A stretch of DNA of 64,000 bases from an uncultured Cellulophaga sp. (GCA_947491225.1 CANLIE010000013.1:1-64000); one strand, 5' to 3'; numbered from the stretch's first letter, positions 8,633 through 17,564 are shown. Made by a program: numbers and translations. Notes: generated from the letters alone by a model not told the origin.

Positions 8633-8866
8633 CTATTCTTCGTAACGTGCAACTTCACGGTCATAAAAAGCTGTTGCTTCTACTATTAAGTTTTCAGATT
8701 CAGCAGCAAGTTCTTTTTCATCTTCTTGTGTAAAGTCTTCCAACCATTCTACCTCGTCATCTTCAAGATTAATTATAAATCGAGGATATTCTGTATGTAT
8801 TACAAATATCGCTGTTGGGTAATCTGTATTATCACCCAATAAAAATTTAGGAAACTCCATAATCAT
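8633..8866 (-). CDS. Small acidic protein of unknown function
   Basis: A 77-residue, strongly acidic protein (VEWLEDFTQEDEKELAAES). No signal peptide, membrane segment or recognised domain. Its ATG overlaps the TGA of the upstream MATE gene (ATGA), indicating translational coupling, and the PAP2 gene follows two bases after its stop. A second ATG two codons later is also possible. Its tight embedding in the operon and good coding character make it real; it may be a soluble accessory protein of a Bacteroidota-specific family. I do not recognise it. Confidence 0.75.
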   Translation of the reverse strand: MIMEFPKFLLGDNTDYPTAIFVIHTEYPRFIINLEDDEVEWLEDFTQEDEKELAAESENLIVEATAFYDREVARYEE

Positions 8867-10236
8867 TTATCTATATTAAATATCATTTTTTTGGTCAGCA
8901 TATTAAATCTAATATACAACATAATGGCAGATGCTGTTAAACCTGCTAATAATCCTATCCAAATTCCAGTACTTTTTAAAGGCGTATATAAACCTAGATA
9001 AAAACAAGTTGGAAAGCCTATAAGCCAATAGGCTACAAAAGTTATTGCTGTAGGAACCTTAACATCTTGCATACCACGTAACGCCCCTAAAACAACTACT
9101 TGTAAGCCATCTGAAATCTGAAAAAACGCAGCTACCAATAATAATTCGGCTGCAATAATAATTACTTCGGTATTATCTGCTATATTGGTAAAATCTTTTA
9201 TATCTAAATACATAGTAGGTAACCAATATCTAAAAATAAGGAACAATGCTGCAAAAACAATTTCCAATAGCAGTGTGAGTAAAAATATAGACTGGGCTAT
9301 TCTTCTTAACTCATAATAGTTTTGTAAGCCTTTTTGGTTACCAACCCTTATCATTGCTGCTACACCTAAGCCCATACCCACCATAAATGTCATACTAGAC
9401 AAGTTTAATGCTATTTGGTTGGCTGCTTGTGGGTTTTTACCTAATATACCACTTAACCATATAGCCGCAGTAAAAATGGCTACTTCAAAAAACATTTGTA
9501 ATGCTGACGGAAAACCAAGGTTCATTATCTTTTGCATCACTTTCTTTTCTATCTTTTTAAAATTGAAGCCTGTAACATAATCGTAAAATTTCTTTTTACT
9601 TTTCAATACAAACCAAATTAATACAACCATTAAAACCCTAGAAACCAAAGTACCTATGGCTGCTCCAATAATTCCTAGTTTAGGAAAGCCAAAGGTTCCA
9701 AAAATAAGCAAGTAGTTTAGAAAAATGTTTATGATATTACCAACCAATGTAACATACATTGGGTATTTTGTTTGAGAAAGTCCATCTAAAAATTGTTTAA
9801 AGGCTTGAAAAATAACCAGAGGCACCAATGAAAAAGCAACTAAATCTAAATACGGAATTGCCAACTCTACAACTTCAGTTGGCTGCTTCATCATATACAT
9901 CAAAGGCTTCCCTAATAAAATAAGTCCAAAAAGAAATAATCCCAAAACAGTGCAAAGAACCACCCCATGTTTAAGTGCACTTTTAGCATCTTTTATAGTA
10001 CCTGAACTGTCTGCCTCAGCAACCAAAGGGGTAATAGCGGTAGAAAATCCAATACCTAAAGACATAGCTATAAATACAAAACTATTACCTAAAGAAACAG
10101 CTGCCAATTCTGCCGTACCCAATTGCCCAACCATTATGTTATCTGCAAAACCAACAAAGGTGTGCCCCAATAAACCTAATATGACAGGAAAAGAAAGTTT
10201 AAGGTTATATCTAAATTCTTTTATGTATTGTTTCAA
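8863..10236 (-). CDS. MATE family multidrug/sodium antiporter
   Basis: A 457-residue inner-membrane exporter of the MATE (NorM/DinF) family, which expels cationic drugs or metabolites in exchange for Na+ or H+. Twelve hydrophobic helices are readable in two homologous halves; the opening VILGLLGHTFVGFADNIMVGQLGTAEL and the mid-protein PSALQMFFEVAIF region are characteristic. Length is normal. It begins the operon MATE - small acidic protein - PAP2 phosphatase, the first two overlapping by ATGA. Drug specificity cannot be told from sequence; a lipid-linked or peptide substrate is possible given the phosphatase neighbour. Confidence 0.93.
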   Translation of the reverse strand: MKQYIKEFRYNLKLSFPVILGLLGHTFVGFADNIMVGQLGTAELAAVSLGNSFVFIAMSLGIGFSTAITPLVAEADSSGTIKDAKSALKHGVVLCTVLGLFLFGLILLGKPLMYMMKQPTEVVELAIPYLDLVAFSLVPLVIFQAFKQFLDGLSQTKYPMYVTLVGNIINIFLNYLLIFGTFGFPKLGIIGAAIGTLVSRVLMVVLIWFVLKSKKKFYDYVTGFNFKKIEKKVMQKIMNLGFPSALQMFFEVAIFTAAIWLSGILGKNPQAANQIALNLSSMTFMVGMGLGVAAMIRVGNQKGLQNYYELRRIAQSIFLLTLLLEIVFAALFLIFRYWLPTMYLDIKDFTNIADNTEVIIIAAELLLVAAFFQISDGLQVVVLGALRGMQDVKVPTAITFVAYWLIGFPTCFYLGLYTPLKSTGIWIGLLAGLTASAIMLYIRFNMLTKKMIFNIDK

Positions 10237-10275
10237 TTTCCTTATTCGTTATATGTTTGTCATATGTAATACAAT

Positions 10276-11052
10276 CTATTTCTGCTTTTTAGCTTCTTCC
10301 CAATACATATCCATTTCTGAAAGTGTCATTTCACCAAGTGGTTTTCCCATTTCCTTGGCTTTACTCTCCAAGTATTGAAATCTATTTATGAATTTTTTAT
10401 TTGTACGTTCTAAAGCATCTTCTGGATTTACTTTTAAAAATCTGGCATAATTAATTATTGAGAACAAAACATCACCAAATTCAGATTCTATTTTATCGTG
10501 GTTATTGGCATTTATCTCTTCTTGTAATTCTGCTAGCTCTTCTTGTACTTTTTCAAAAACTTGTTGTGGCTCTTCCCAGTCAAAACCTACAGCAGCAACT
10601 TTATCTTGTATTCTACTTGCCTTAACCAATGCAGGTAAGCTTTTAGGAACTCCTTCTAATACGCTTATTTTACCTTCTTTTAGTTTTAATTTTTCCCAAT
10701 TTTGCTTTACTTCTTCTTCATCTTTAACTTTTATATCACTATAAATATGTGGGTGGCGGTGTATTAACTTGTCACATATTTCATTAGCGACATCAGCAAT
10801 GTCAAAACCATTGGTTTCACTTCCTATTTTAGAATAAAAAATGATATGAAGTAATAAATCTCCCAGTTCTTTTTTAACTTCTACTAAATCATTATCTAAA
10901 ATGGCATCTCCTAATTCATATGTTTCTTCAATAGTTAAATGACGTAGGGTTTGCATAGTTTGCTTCTTATCCCAAGGACATTCTGTACGCAGTTCATCCA
11001 TAATAGTCAACAACCTATCTATTGCCTGTAATTGATCTTTTCTTGAGTTCAT
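10276..11052 (-). CDS. mazG: Nucleoside triphosphate pyrophosphohydrolase MazG
   Basis: A 258-residue house-cleaning enzyme that hydrolyses (d)NTPs, including aberrant ones, to NMP and PPi. Two tandem MazG domains are visible: the first with CPWDKKQTMQTLRHLTIEETYE (from about residue 20) and EVKKELGDLLLH, the second with ELAELQEEI and ESEFGDVLFSIINYAR (about 170-200). Metal-binding Glu/Asp residues of EExxE-12-28-ExxD are kept in both. Length matches E. coli MazG (263). A TACTTTTG -7-like box is on the minus strand at 11068-11075. It is followed after 40 bases by the MATE operon. Confidence 0.95.
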   Translation of the reverse strand: MNSRKDQLQAIDRLLTIMDELRTECPWDKKQTMQTLRHLTIEETYELGDAILDNDLVEVKKELGDLLLHIIFYSKIGSETNGFDIADVANEICDKLIHRHPHIYSDIKVKDEEEVKQNWEKLKLKEGKISVLEGVPKSLPALVKASRIQDKVAAVGFDWEEPQQVFEKVQEELAELQEEINANNHDKIESEFGDVLFSIINYARFLKVNPEDALERTNKKFINRFQYLESKAKEMGKPLGEMTLSEMDMYWEEAKKQK

Positions 11053-11067
11053 CTAAAAAAGTTTTGG

Positions 11068-11075
11068 CAAAAGTA
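11068..11075 (-). promoter_or_regulatory. Possible -7 box of mazG
   Basis: TACTTTTG on the minus strand, matching TAnnTTTG, 16 bases ahead of the mazG start codon. No clear TTG -33 element at proper spacing is visible. Confidence 0.4.
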
Positions 11076-11223
11076 CAAAGACCAAATGTTTAGATTAGCA
11101 GGAAACTGTAGTATTTTAAAAAAAGTAAAAAAACAGCGTTTGGTATATCTAATTTTTCATATTCAAAATGAATAAAAATTGCATTTTAACAAGTTTAATA
11201 GAACTATTGAAGCTAAGTTTTTT

Positions 11224-11445
11224 TTATTTATTCTCCTCTAACATTCTTAAATACAACTGCTCTACTTTGGTACGAGCCCAAGGTGTTCTTCTTAAAAATG
11301 TTAGACTAGATTTTATTGTCGGGTTGTGGGTAAAGCAGCGTATACTTATAGAATTGCCCATATACTCCCATCCATAAAAATCAACTAGCTCATCTATTAT
11401 CTGAGCTAGTTTAACTCCGTGTAATGGGTCATTAGACATATCCAT
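11224..11445 (-). CDS. VF530/DUF2132 family DNA-binding-like protein
   Basis: A 73-residue protein of the VF530 (DUF2132) family. Diagnostic stretches are DPLHGVKLAQIIDELVDFYGW near the N-terminus and RCFTHNPTIKSSLTFLRRTPWAR in the middle. The family has a small helical fold and has been annotated as DNA-binding from its structure; its cellular role is not established. The start may be M1 or M3 (MDMSNDPLHG). The gene ends close to mazG and starts five bases after the stop of rhlE, so it may be read through from the helicase gene. Confidence 0.88.
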   Translation of the reverse strand: MDMSNDPLHGVKLAQIIDELVDFYGWEYMGNSISIRCFTHNPTIKSSLTFLRRTPWARTKVEQLYLRMLEENK

Positions 11446-11450
11446 TTTAT

Positions 11451-12728
11451 TTAGCTTCTAGTATCACTAGACCTTTTATTAATGTTGTGTTTAGGTCTAC
11501 GATTTTTATTATTATTCCTACTAGAATTTCCTTTAGGTTTGCTACGAAATTGATTGTTACGTTGTCCTTGCTTTATTGGAGCTGTTGAAGCATTAGGGTC
11601 AGGTTCAAAACCTTCAACAATTTCAACAGGAATTTTCATTCCTATTAATTTCTGAATATCACGTAAATAAGAAGTTTCATCTGCACTAACTAAGGAAATA
11701 GCTTCTCCACTAGCTCCTGCCCTGCCAGTTCTACCAATACGGTGTACATAATCTTCAGATACGTTTGGTAATTCAAAATTTATAACATGTGGTAATAATG
11801 GTATGTCTAAACCTCTAGCAGCTATATCCGTAGCAACTAAAACTCTAACACTTCCACTTTTAAAACCGGCTAAAGCTTTAGTTCTTGCTCCTTGACTTTT
11901 ATTTCCATGTATTGCAGCTGCTGTTATACCAGCAGAAATCATTTTTTTACACAAATTATTAGCACCATGTTTAGTCCTTGTAAATACTAAGACTTGCTGC
12001 CATTTACCTTCTGATATTAGCTTAATGACTAAACCTGTTTTTTTTCCTTTTGCAACTCTGTAAACTTTTTGTTGAATAACTTCTACCGCGGTATTTTCAG
12101 GTGTAGCTTCAACCTGTACCGGATTCCTTAAAAAACCCTGTGCTAATTTTTTAATATCCTTTGAAAATGTTGCAGAAAACATTAAGTTTTGCCTTTTTTC
12201 AGGCATCAATTTCATTACACGTTCGATATCGCGTAAAAAGCCCATATCCAACATTCTATCCGCTTCATCCAAAACAAATATTTCTACTTTGTCTAATGAT
12301 AAAAATCGTTGATTATGAAGATCTAGTAAACGTCCTGGTGTTGCCACTAAAACGTCCATTCCTCTTTTTAAATTTGCTATTTGTGGTTTTTGATTAACAC
12401 CACCAAATATAACGGCAGAACGCAAATCCAAAAACTCACTATATTCTTTTACATTTGCATAAACTTGAGCTGCTAATTCTCTAGTTGGCGTTAAAACCAA
12501 AGCACGAACTGGTCTGTTTCTTAATGAATTACCTTGTGATAATATGTGTAATAAAGGTAAGGTAAAACCAGCAGTTTTTCCTGTTCCTGTTTGTGCTGAA
12601 GCAAGTACATCTTTACCTTCCAAAACTAATGGAATGGCTTTTTCTTGTATGGGAGATGGATTAATATATCCTTTTTTATCGATTGCTTTTAATAAGGCAC
12701 TGGACAGACCTAATTTTTTAAATGCCAT
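11451..12728 (-). CDS. rhlE: DEAD-box RNA helicase, RhlE type
   Basis: A 425-residue ATP-dependent RNA helicase. All motifs are present: Q motif ([10 protein letters not shown], 24-33), motif I AQTGTGKT (45-52), PTRELA (81-86), DEAD (154-157), SAT (185-187), and in the second RecA domain ARGLD and HRIGRTGR. The opening FKKLGLS and the overall order place it with RhlE, which works in ribosome assembly and RNA turnover. The last about 45 residues are a basic Asn/Arg/Lys/Ser-rich tail ([17 protein letters not shown]) that typically anchors RNA. A TACTTTTG -7-like box is on the minus strand at 12782-12789, leaving a leader of about 45 bases. Confidence 0.95.
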   Translation of the reverse strand: MAFKKLGLSSALLKAIDKKGYINPSPIQEKAIPLVLEGKDVLASAQTGTGKTAGFTLPLLHILSQGNSLRNRPVRALVLTPTRELAAQVYANVKEYSEFLDLRSAVIFGGVNQKPQIANLKRGMDVLVATPGRLLDLHNQRFLSLDKVEIFVLDEADRMLDMGFLRDIERVMKLMPEKRQNLMFSATFSKDIKKLAQGFLRNPVQVEATPENTAVEVIQQKVYRVAKGKKTGLVIKLISEGKWQQVLVFTRTKHGANNLCKKMISAGITAAAIHGNKSQGARTKALAGFKSGSVRVLVATDIAARGLDIPLLPHVINFELPNVSEDYVHRIGRTGRAGASGEAISLVSADETSYLRDIQKLIGMKIPVEIVEGFEPDPNASTAPIKQGQRNNQFRSKPKGNSSRNNNKNRRPKHNINKRSSDTRS

Positions 12729-12781
12729 AAATTATAGTTAATAAACAAGGTTTTTTAAAACTTCACCCTTGTATTTAACCA

Positions 12782-12789
12782 CAAAAGTA
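12782..12789 (-). promoter_or_regulatory. Possible -7 box of rhlE
   Basis: TACTTTTG on the minus strand, a full match to TAnnTTTG, 53 bases before the rhlE start codon. No convincing -33 TTG is visible. The remainder of the 287-base gap 12729-13015 is AT-rich with no ORF or stable hairpin that I can see. Confidence 0.4.
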
Positions 12790-13015
12790 AGGCTTATTTA
12801 TGGTTATAACATTCTTTTTAAAAAGTTCATAACAACCACAGTGCTCTCTACTCATTTATTATATTTACATTTTAGAAATCCATTGATAAAATGAGAGCCA
12901 TTTGGTCATAAAGCAATAAAAGAAGATTTGTAGCGAATATTAGATGTTACTTATCGAAAAGTATTAACTTTTATCAATTTTCAATTTATATTGACATTAT
13001 ATACATTTAAGGAGT

Positions 13016-13660
13016 ATGAAAATTTTATTATCTGTAATTTTGCTTGTTTCATTTTATGGAAACGCTCAAAATTCTACTCGTTTTTCCGATGAAATAAAAC
13101 AACTACAAGAAAAATATAAAGAAAACTTGAGTGACTCCTTAAAAAATATCGTATTTGCAGGAAGTTCAAGTATAAAATTATGGAAAAGCTTAAAAAAAGA
13201 ATTTCCTAATCACAACATAATAAACTCAGGATTTGGAGGTTCTACAGCTGCAGACTTATTGTATTATACCAATGAATTAATAACGAGATATAATCCTAAA
13301 AAAGTTTTTATTTATGAAGGTGACAATGATATTGCAGCAAGAAAGAATAGTAATACCGTGATAATAGAAATATCTAAAATCATTGAAAAAATAAAACTAG
13401 CCAACCATAATACTAAAGTTGTGTTAATAGCAGTAAAGCCTAGTATAGCAAGATGGAACTTTAAAAAAGACTATAAAAAATTAAACCGAAAAATGAAAAG
13501 ACTTGCTAAAAAAGATTCATTAATTGAATTTGCGGATGTTTGGAAACCAATGCTAAATGGCAGAAAAGTAAAATCAGATATTTTTAAAAAAGATAAGCTG
13601 CATATGAATGCTAAAGGTTATAGAATTTGGTATCAAGTGATTAAAAAATATATAAATTAG
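13016..13660 (+). CDS. Secreted SGNH/GDSL hydrolase
   Basis: A 214-residue exported esterase-type hydrolase. A signal peptide covers about residues 1-17 (SFYGNA). The SGNH blocks are visible: block I FAGSSSIKLW with nucleophile in 48-52, block II glycine in NSGFGGST (about 71-77), block III GDND (102-105) and block V DKLHM with D193 and H196. Such enzymes deacetylate glycans or cleave lipid and acyl esters. The start is preceded by AAGGAG at 13009-13014, an unusually good Shine-Dalgarno for this phylum. The GH20 hexosaminidase gene starts 10 bases downstream, so the pair may act together on acetylated amino-sugar polymers; this is inference. Confidence 0.9.
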   Translation: MKILLSVILLVSFYGNAQNSTRFSDEIKQLQEKYKENLSDSLKNIVFAGSSSIKLWKSLKKEFPNHNIINSGFGGSTAADLLYYTNELITRYNPKKVFIYEGDNDIAARKNSNTVIIEISKIIEKIKLANHNTKVVLIAVKPSIARWNFKKDYKKLNRKMKRLAKKDSLIEFADVWKPMLNGRKVKSDIFKKDKLHMNAKGYRIWYQVIKKYIN

Positions 13661-13670
13661 CTAATATTAA

Positions 13671-15254
13671 ATGAGGAACTCTATTTTATTTAGAACACTA
13701 ATTGCACTAATAAGCATAACAATAATTATTGCTTGCCAAGAAAAAAAGAAAATAATTAATTTTCCTAAAACTGATTTAACATCTGAAAATCTAGTGCCAT
13801 TACCCCTTAAAATAACACCTACAAACAGTGCATTTGGATTGGATAAAAATACTGCAATATTCACATCTAACGATGCCGATTTTGAAAAAGTAGGGACATT
13901 TTTAGCCAATAAAATCAAAACAAAAATAGATTTAGATGTCCCTGTTAATACCCTTACGGAAAATGTAGCATCTAAAGTCATTTACATTAATAAAACTGAA
14001 AATCTGGAACTAGATAATATTGAAGCTTATCAAATGTATATTTCTCAAGATTCCGTTATCATAAATGCTAAAACAGCCGCTGGTGCTTTTAGGGGTATAC
14101 AAACATTAAGGCAAATTATTCCTGAAGAAAGCAATGACACTCTTACGGAACACAAAATGTGGTTAATACCTACTGGAAAAATAATAGATCAACCAAATTT
14201 TGAATATAGAGGTGCAATGCTAGATGTAGCAAGACATTTTTTTAGTGTTGACGATGTTAAAAAATACATTGACATTTTGGCTTATTACAAATTTAATGCC
14301 TTACACTTACACCTGACTGACGATCAAGGCTGGCGTATAGAAATAAAATCATGGCCAAAACTTACAGAAATAGGAGCTAGTACAGAAGTTGGCGGTGGAT
14401 CAGGCGGCTTTTACACACAAGAAGACTACAAAGATATTGTTGACTATGCTGCTGAAAGGCATATGATTATAATTCCTGAAGTTGATATGCCTGGACATAC
14501 TAATGCTGCATCTGTTGCCTACCCACAACTTAATGGAAACGGTAAAACTCCTAAAGTGTATACAGGAACACATGTGGGGTTTAGTACTTTTGACACCAAT
14601 AAAGATATAGTATATGCTTTTGTTGACGATGTAGTTAGGGAAATATCTGCAATAACACCTGGTCCCTATTTTCATCTTGGAGGAGATGAAAGCCATGTTA
14701 CCAAGAAAAAAGATTTTAACTATTTTATAGAAAGAGTATCTAAAATAGTTGAAGGACACGGAAAAATTCCTATAGGATGGGATGAGATAGCACATGCAGA
14801 TGTTAGCAAATCTACTGTAGTACAATTTTGGAGCAATGAAAAAAATGCAGCCATAGCTGTAGAAAAAGGAATGAAGCTTATTCTCTCTCCTGCTAAAAGA
14901 ACTTATTTAGATATGCAATATGATACGCTTTCTAAATACGGTTTACACTGGGCTGCTTATATCCCTGTTGATTCTGCCTATGTTTGGACCCCTGAAACAT
15001 ATGTAGAAGGTTTAGCCAAAGAAAACATCTTAGGTATTGAGGCACCCTTATGGTCAGAAACTATTAGTAATATTGAAGAATTGGAATATTTAGCATTTCC
15101 AAGGGTAATTGGACACGCAGAATTAAACTGGACCATTAAAGAAAATAGAAACTGGGATAGTTACAAAGTAAGATTGGCAAATCAAGCCTCTTATTTAGAT
15201 CGTATGAATGTGAAGTACTATCCGAGCAAATTAATAGATTGGAAAAAAAAGTGA
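13671..15254 (+). CDS. Beta-N-acetylhexosaminidase, GH20, lipoprotein
   Basis: A 527-residue GH20 enzyme that removes terminal beta-GlcNAc/GalNAc from chitooligosaccharides, glycans or wall fragments. The N-terminus is a lipoprotein signal (TIIIAC, lipidated C22). A GH20b alpha/beta domain covers about 40-165, then the catalytic TIM barrel: FEYRGAMLDVARHFF, HLHLTDDQGWRIEIK and the catalytic Asp-Glu pair in HLGGDESH (D339, E340). The substrate-assisted mechanism needs both and both are present. Normal length. It lies 10 bases downstream of the SGNH hydrolase gene in a probable two-gene unit. Surface-anchored glycan degradation is the likely role; the polymer is unknown. Confidence 0.95.
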   Translation: MRNSILFRTLIALISITIIIACQEKKKIINFPKTDLTSENLVPLPLKITPTNSAFGLDKNTAIFTSNDADFEKVGTFLANKIKTKIDLDVPVNTLTENVASKVIYINKTENLELDNIEAYQMYISQDSVIINAKTAAGAFRGIQTLRQIIPEESNDTLTEHKMWLIPTGKIIDQPNFEYRGAMLDVARHFFSVDDVKKYIDILAYYKFNALHLHLTDDQGWRIEIKSWPKLTEIGASTEVGGGSGGFYTQEDYKDIVDYAAERHMIIIPEVDMPGHTNAASVAYPQLNGNGKTPKVYTGTHVGFSTFDTNKDIVYAFVDDVVREISAITPGPYFHLGGDESHVTKKKDFNYFIERVSKIVEGHGKIPIGWDEIAHADVSKSTVVQFWSNEKNAAIAVEKGMKLILSPAKRTYLDMQYDTLSKYGLHWAAYIPVDSAYVWTPETYVEGLAKENILGIEAPLWSETISNIEELEYLAFPRVIGHAELNWTIKENRNWDSYKVRLANQASYLDRMNVKYYPSKLIDWKKK

Positions 15255-15310
15255 ACACACTTATGAACCTATTTTAAAAGATTAATATTTTTCACTTTAT
15301 ACAATAAGTT

Positions 15311-15358
15311 AATAATGTATAGGTTATACTAAAATATATAAGCAACCCATACATTATT
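15311..15358 (+). repeat. Inverted repeat before the LURP-one gene
   Basis: aataatgtataggtt at 15311-15325 is repeated inverted as aacccatacattatt at 15344-15358 (14 of 15 pairs) around an 18-base loop. It ends five bases before the next ATG and starts 57 bases after the GH20 stop. It could terminate the GH20 transcript, bind a dimeric regulator, or block the start codon region; there is no T run after it, which argues against a simple terminator. Confidence 0.5.
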
Positions 15359-15363
15359 AATTT

Positions 15364-15960
15364 ATGCAAAACATTCAATTCCCAGTTACTTTTCAATTTA
15401 AAATATCATCATTTTCTAACGATTTTACAGCTACAGATGTCAATGGTAAGACCATTGCTTATGTAAAACAAAAAATGTTTAAACTTAAAGAAGACATTAA
15501 AATTTATAATGACGAATCTAAAACTAAAGTAAATTACAACATTAAAGCAGATAGGTGGTTAGATTTTTCTGCAGCTTATGCCATGTATGATGAAAATGGC
15601 AAGGAATTTGGAAAAGTGGCGCGAAAGGGTTGGAGGTCTATTTGGAAAGCGCATTATAACATTATAGACGAACATCAAAAATTACAATACAGCATAAGCG
15701 AAGAAAACCCTTGGATAAAAGTATTTGATTCTATGTTGGGAGAAATTCCAATTTTAAATTTCTTTACAGGATACTTATTCAATCCGTCATATATGGTTAA
15801 AGACAACCAAGGTAAAGCGATTATTAAATTAAAAAAGACAGCTTCATTTTTTGGCAGAAATTTTGAATTAAGCAAACAAGGTGAAATGGATAATGATGAC
15901 GATGATAGAATTATGCTTGGATTAATGATGATGATTTTACTAGAGCGGCGAAGAGGATAA
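15364..15960 (+). CDS. LURP-one-related (tubby-like) protein
   Basis: A 198-residue protein resembling the LURP-one/scramblase-like beta-barrel fold: strand pairs such as FSNDFTATDVNGKTIAYVKQKMF, then KEDIKIYNDES and FGKVARKGWRS and YMVKDNQGKAIIKLKK. No signal peptide. The C-terminus is unusual: an acidic patch (EMDNDDDDR), a short hydrophobic helix (IMLGLMMMILL) and a basic end ERRRG, which could be a tail anchor. In eukaryotes such domains bind membrane phosphoinositides or act as scramblases; the bacterial role is unknown. A 49-base palindromic terminator follows immediately. Confidence 0.75.
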   Translation: MQNIQFPVTFQFKISSFSNDFTATDVNGKTIAYVKQKMFKLKEDIKIYNDESKTKVNYNIKADRWLDFSAAYAMYDENGKEFGKVARKGWRSIWKAHYNIIDEHQKLQYSISEENPWIKVFDSMLGEIPILNFFTGYLFNPSYMVKDNQGKAIIKLKKTASFFGRNFELSKQGEMDNDDDDRIMLGLMMMILLERRRG

Positions 15961-16009
15961 TATAAACTTAAAAAGGCTTGCAATAATTGCAAGCCTTTTT
16001 AAGTTTATA
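15961..16009. terminator. Bidirectional terminator, 49-base palindrome
   Basis: Perfect 24-base arms (tataaacttaaaaaggcttg... and its complement) around one base at 15985. A-rich and T-rich flanks sit inside the arms, so it can terminate from both sides: the LURP-one gene (+) and the DUF5606 gene (-), which converge here. Confidence 0.85.
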
Positions 16010-16063
16010 TTATTATTAATTTTTAATTAATCGTTCTAAATACAAAACACATTTAGAAAAGTT

Positions 16064-16480
16064 TTATTCTTCTTCTGAAGACTCTTCTGGTGCAGTAAAA
16101 TCAGTAATACCATGTTCATGCAATAGATTATACCATTGTACTACTTTTTTAATGTCACTTACATATACCCTATCCTCATCATAGTTAGGTAGTACCTCAA
16201 AAAAATACTCTTCTAATTTTAATTTATCATCCTTATGCGCAACAGATGTCTTTCCGCCGTTTTCTTTTGTTTGGATTTTAGAAAATACTTCCCTTAACGG
16301 AATCTCTTCTTCCAACGTATATATTGCAATTTCAGAAAGAACACTAACATTGGTACGCATATTAACCGTACTCCTTTTTCCATCAATTAAAGATTCTGCA
16401 ACAAAACCTGTACGTGTTTGGGTTACTAATTTATGTAATCCTGGTTTTCCAGAAATGGATAAAATTTTATCTAAACTCAT
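16064..16480 (-). CDS. DUF5606 family protein
   Basis: A 138-residue protein that I recognise as DUF5606, a family confined to Bacteroidota: it opens with LDKILSISGKPGLHKLVTQT and continues GFVAESLIDGKR, then PLREVFSKI and a conserved VLPNYDEDRVYVSDIKKVVQWYNLL. The end is acidic (APEESSEEE). Cytoplasmic, no membrane segment. No function is established. It follows the deformylase gene by 58 bases on the same strand, and with ruvX upstream the three may form one housekeeping transcript (ruvX-def-DUF5606), ending at the palindromic terminator. Confidence 0.88.
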   Translation of the reverse strand: MSLDKILSISGKPGLHKLVTQTRTGFVAESLIDGKRSTVNMRTNVSVLSEIAIYTLEEEIPLREVFSKIQTKENGGKTSVAHKDDKLKLEEYFFEVLPNYDEDRVYVSDIKKVVQWYNLLHEHGITDFTAPEESSEEE

Positions 16481-16538
16481 TTTTTATTTTATAAATCTTG
16501 TACAAATATTATATTTTTTAAACCGATATAAAAGAATT

Positions 16539-17129
16539 CTATCTTCCTTTTTTTAATTCAGGAAAACGCATTCTATATTCAATTCTAATTTTTCCTTTAG
16601 ATATATTGCTTAGTCTATTTTTTAGCAATCTTTTCTTTAATGAAGAAAGTTTATCCGTGAACAGTATTCCTTCTATATGATCATACTCATGCTGAATTAC
16701 CCTAGCCAATAAACCATCATATGTTTCTGTATGCTCCTTAAACTTCTCATCTAAATACGTAATAGTTATTATTTCTTTCCTAGATACATCTTCTCTAATA
16801 TCAGGAATACTTAAACAGCCTTCATTAAAAACCCACTCATTACCTGTTTCATTAGTTATTTTTGCATTAATGAAAACCTTTTTAAATCCGTTTAAAGCTT
16901 TTTGTTCTTTAGCAGACAAGTCTTCATCATCAGAAAAAGGTGTTGTATCTACTAAAAAAATACGTATTGGCAAACCTATTTGTGGTGCTGCTAACCCTAC
17001 ACCATTTGCATTATACATAGTTTCCCACATATTTTCAATCAATTCCTTTAGCTTAGGGTGTTCGCTATTAATATCTTTAGCTACCTTCCTTAGTACAGGG
17101 TCGCCATATGCTGTTATTGGTAAAATCAT
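16539..17129 (-). CDS. def: Peptide deformylase
   Basis: A 196-residue Fe/Zn metalloenzyme that removes the formyl group from nascent proteins. The three motifs are complete: GVGLAAPQIG (43-52), EGCLSIP with metal-ligand C105, and QHEYDHIEG with H147, E148 and H151. A 10-residue acidic insertion (PFSDDEDLSAKEQK, about 64-78) is typical of Bacteroidota deformylases. Full length; start ATG at 17129. It lies 24 bases downstream of ruvX on the same strand. Confidence 0.96.
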   Translation of the reverse strand: MILPITAYGDPVLRKVAKDINSEHPKLKELIENMWETMYNANGVGLAAPQIGLPIRIFLVDTTPFSDDEDLSAKEQKALNGFKKVFINAKITNETGNEWVFNEGCLSIPDIREDVSRKEIITITYLDEKFKEHTETYDGLLARVIQHEYDHIEGILFTDKLSSLKKRLLKNRLSNISKGKIRIEYRMRFPELKKGR

Positions 17130-17153
17130 AGTATAACTTGCTATTGTATTCTT

Positions 17154-17564
17154 CTATTTTCTATTTAAATATGATTGCAAAATAATTGTAGCACTTATTT
17201 CATCAACCAAAGCTTTATTTCTTCTTTGCTTTTTGTTTAATCCACTATCTATCATTGTCTGAAATGCCATTTTAGAAGTAAAACGCTCATCTTCTCTCTC
17301 TATAAGAATTTCTGGAAATACCTTTTTCAATTTTTCTAAAAAAGGAGCTATTAAGACTTCTGACTCAGATGCGGAGTTATCCATTTGTTTAGGCTCACCC
17401 ACTACAATTTTTTCAACATTCTCCTTTACAATATAATCTTTTAAAAAAGCTATCAATTCTTTTGTCAAAACAGTCGTAAGTCCAGATGCAATAATCTGCA
17501 GATTATCTGTAACAGCTATACCTGTTCTAACCCTACCAAAGTCCAATGCAACTATTCTTCCCAA
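17154..17564 (-). CDS. ruvX: RuvX/YqgF Holliday-junction resolvase-like protein
   Basis: A 136-residue RNase H-fold protein (YqgF). Seen: ALDFGRVRTGIAVTD at the N-terminus with the metal-binding Asp, VVGEPKQMDNS in the middle (the usual VVGLP position), and EREDERFTSKMA before the C-terminal helix ending with VDEISATIILQSYL. The family is implicated in 16S rRNA 5'-end maturation and in Holliday-junction processing. Normal length. It is the first gene of the ruvX-def-DUF5606 run. Confidence 0.93.
   Translation of the reverse strand: MGRIVALDFGRVRTGIAVTDNLQIIASGLTTVLTKELIAFLKDYIVKENVEKIVVGEPKQMDNSASESEVLIAPFLEKLKKVFPEILIEREDERFTSKMAFQTMIDSGLNKKQRRNKALVDEISATIILQSYLNRK

Noticed and set aside
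9950-10378. 142-codon plus-strand ORF over the MATE and mazG genes
   Set aside because: It lies opposite two confidently identified genes and spans their junction; there is no domain or plausible ribosome-binding site.
11168-11377. 69-codon plus-strand ORF antisense to the VF530 gene
   Set aside because: The opposite strand carries a conserved family protein; the plus-strand translation looks random.
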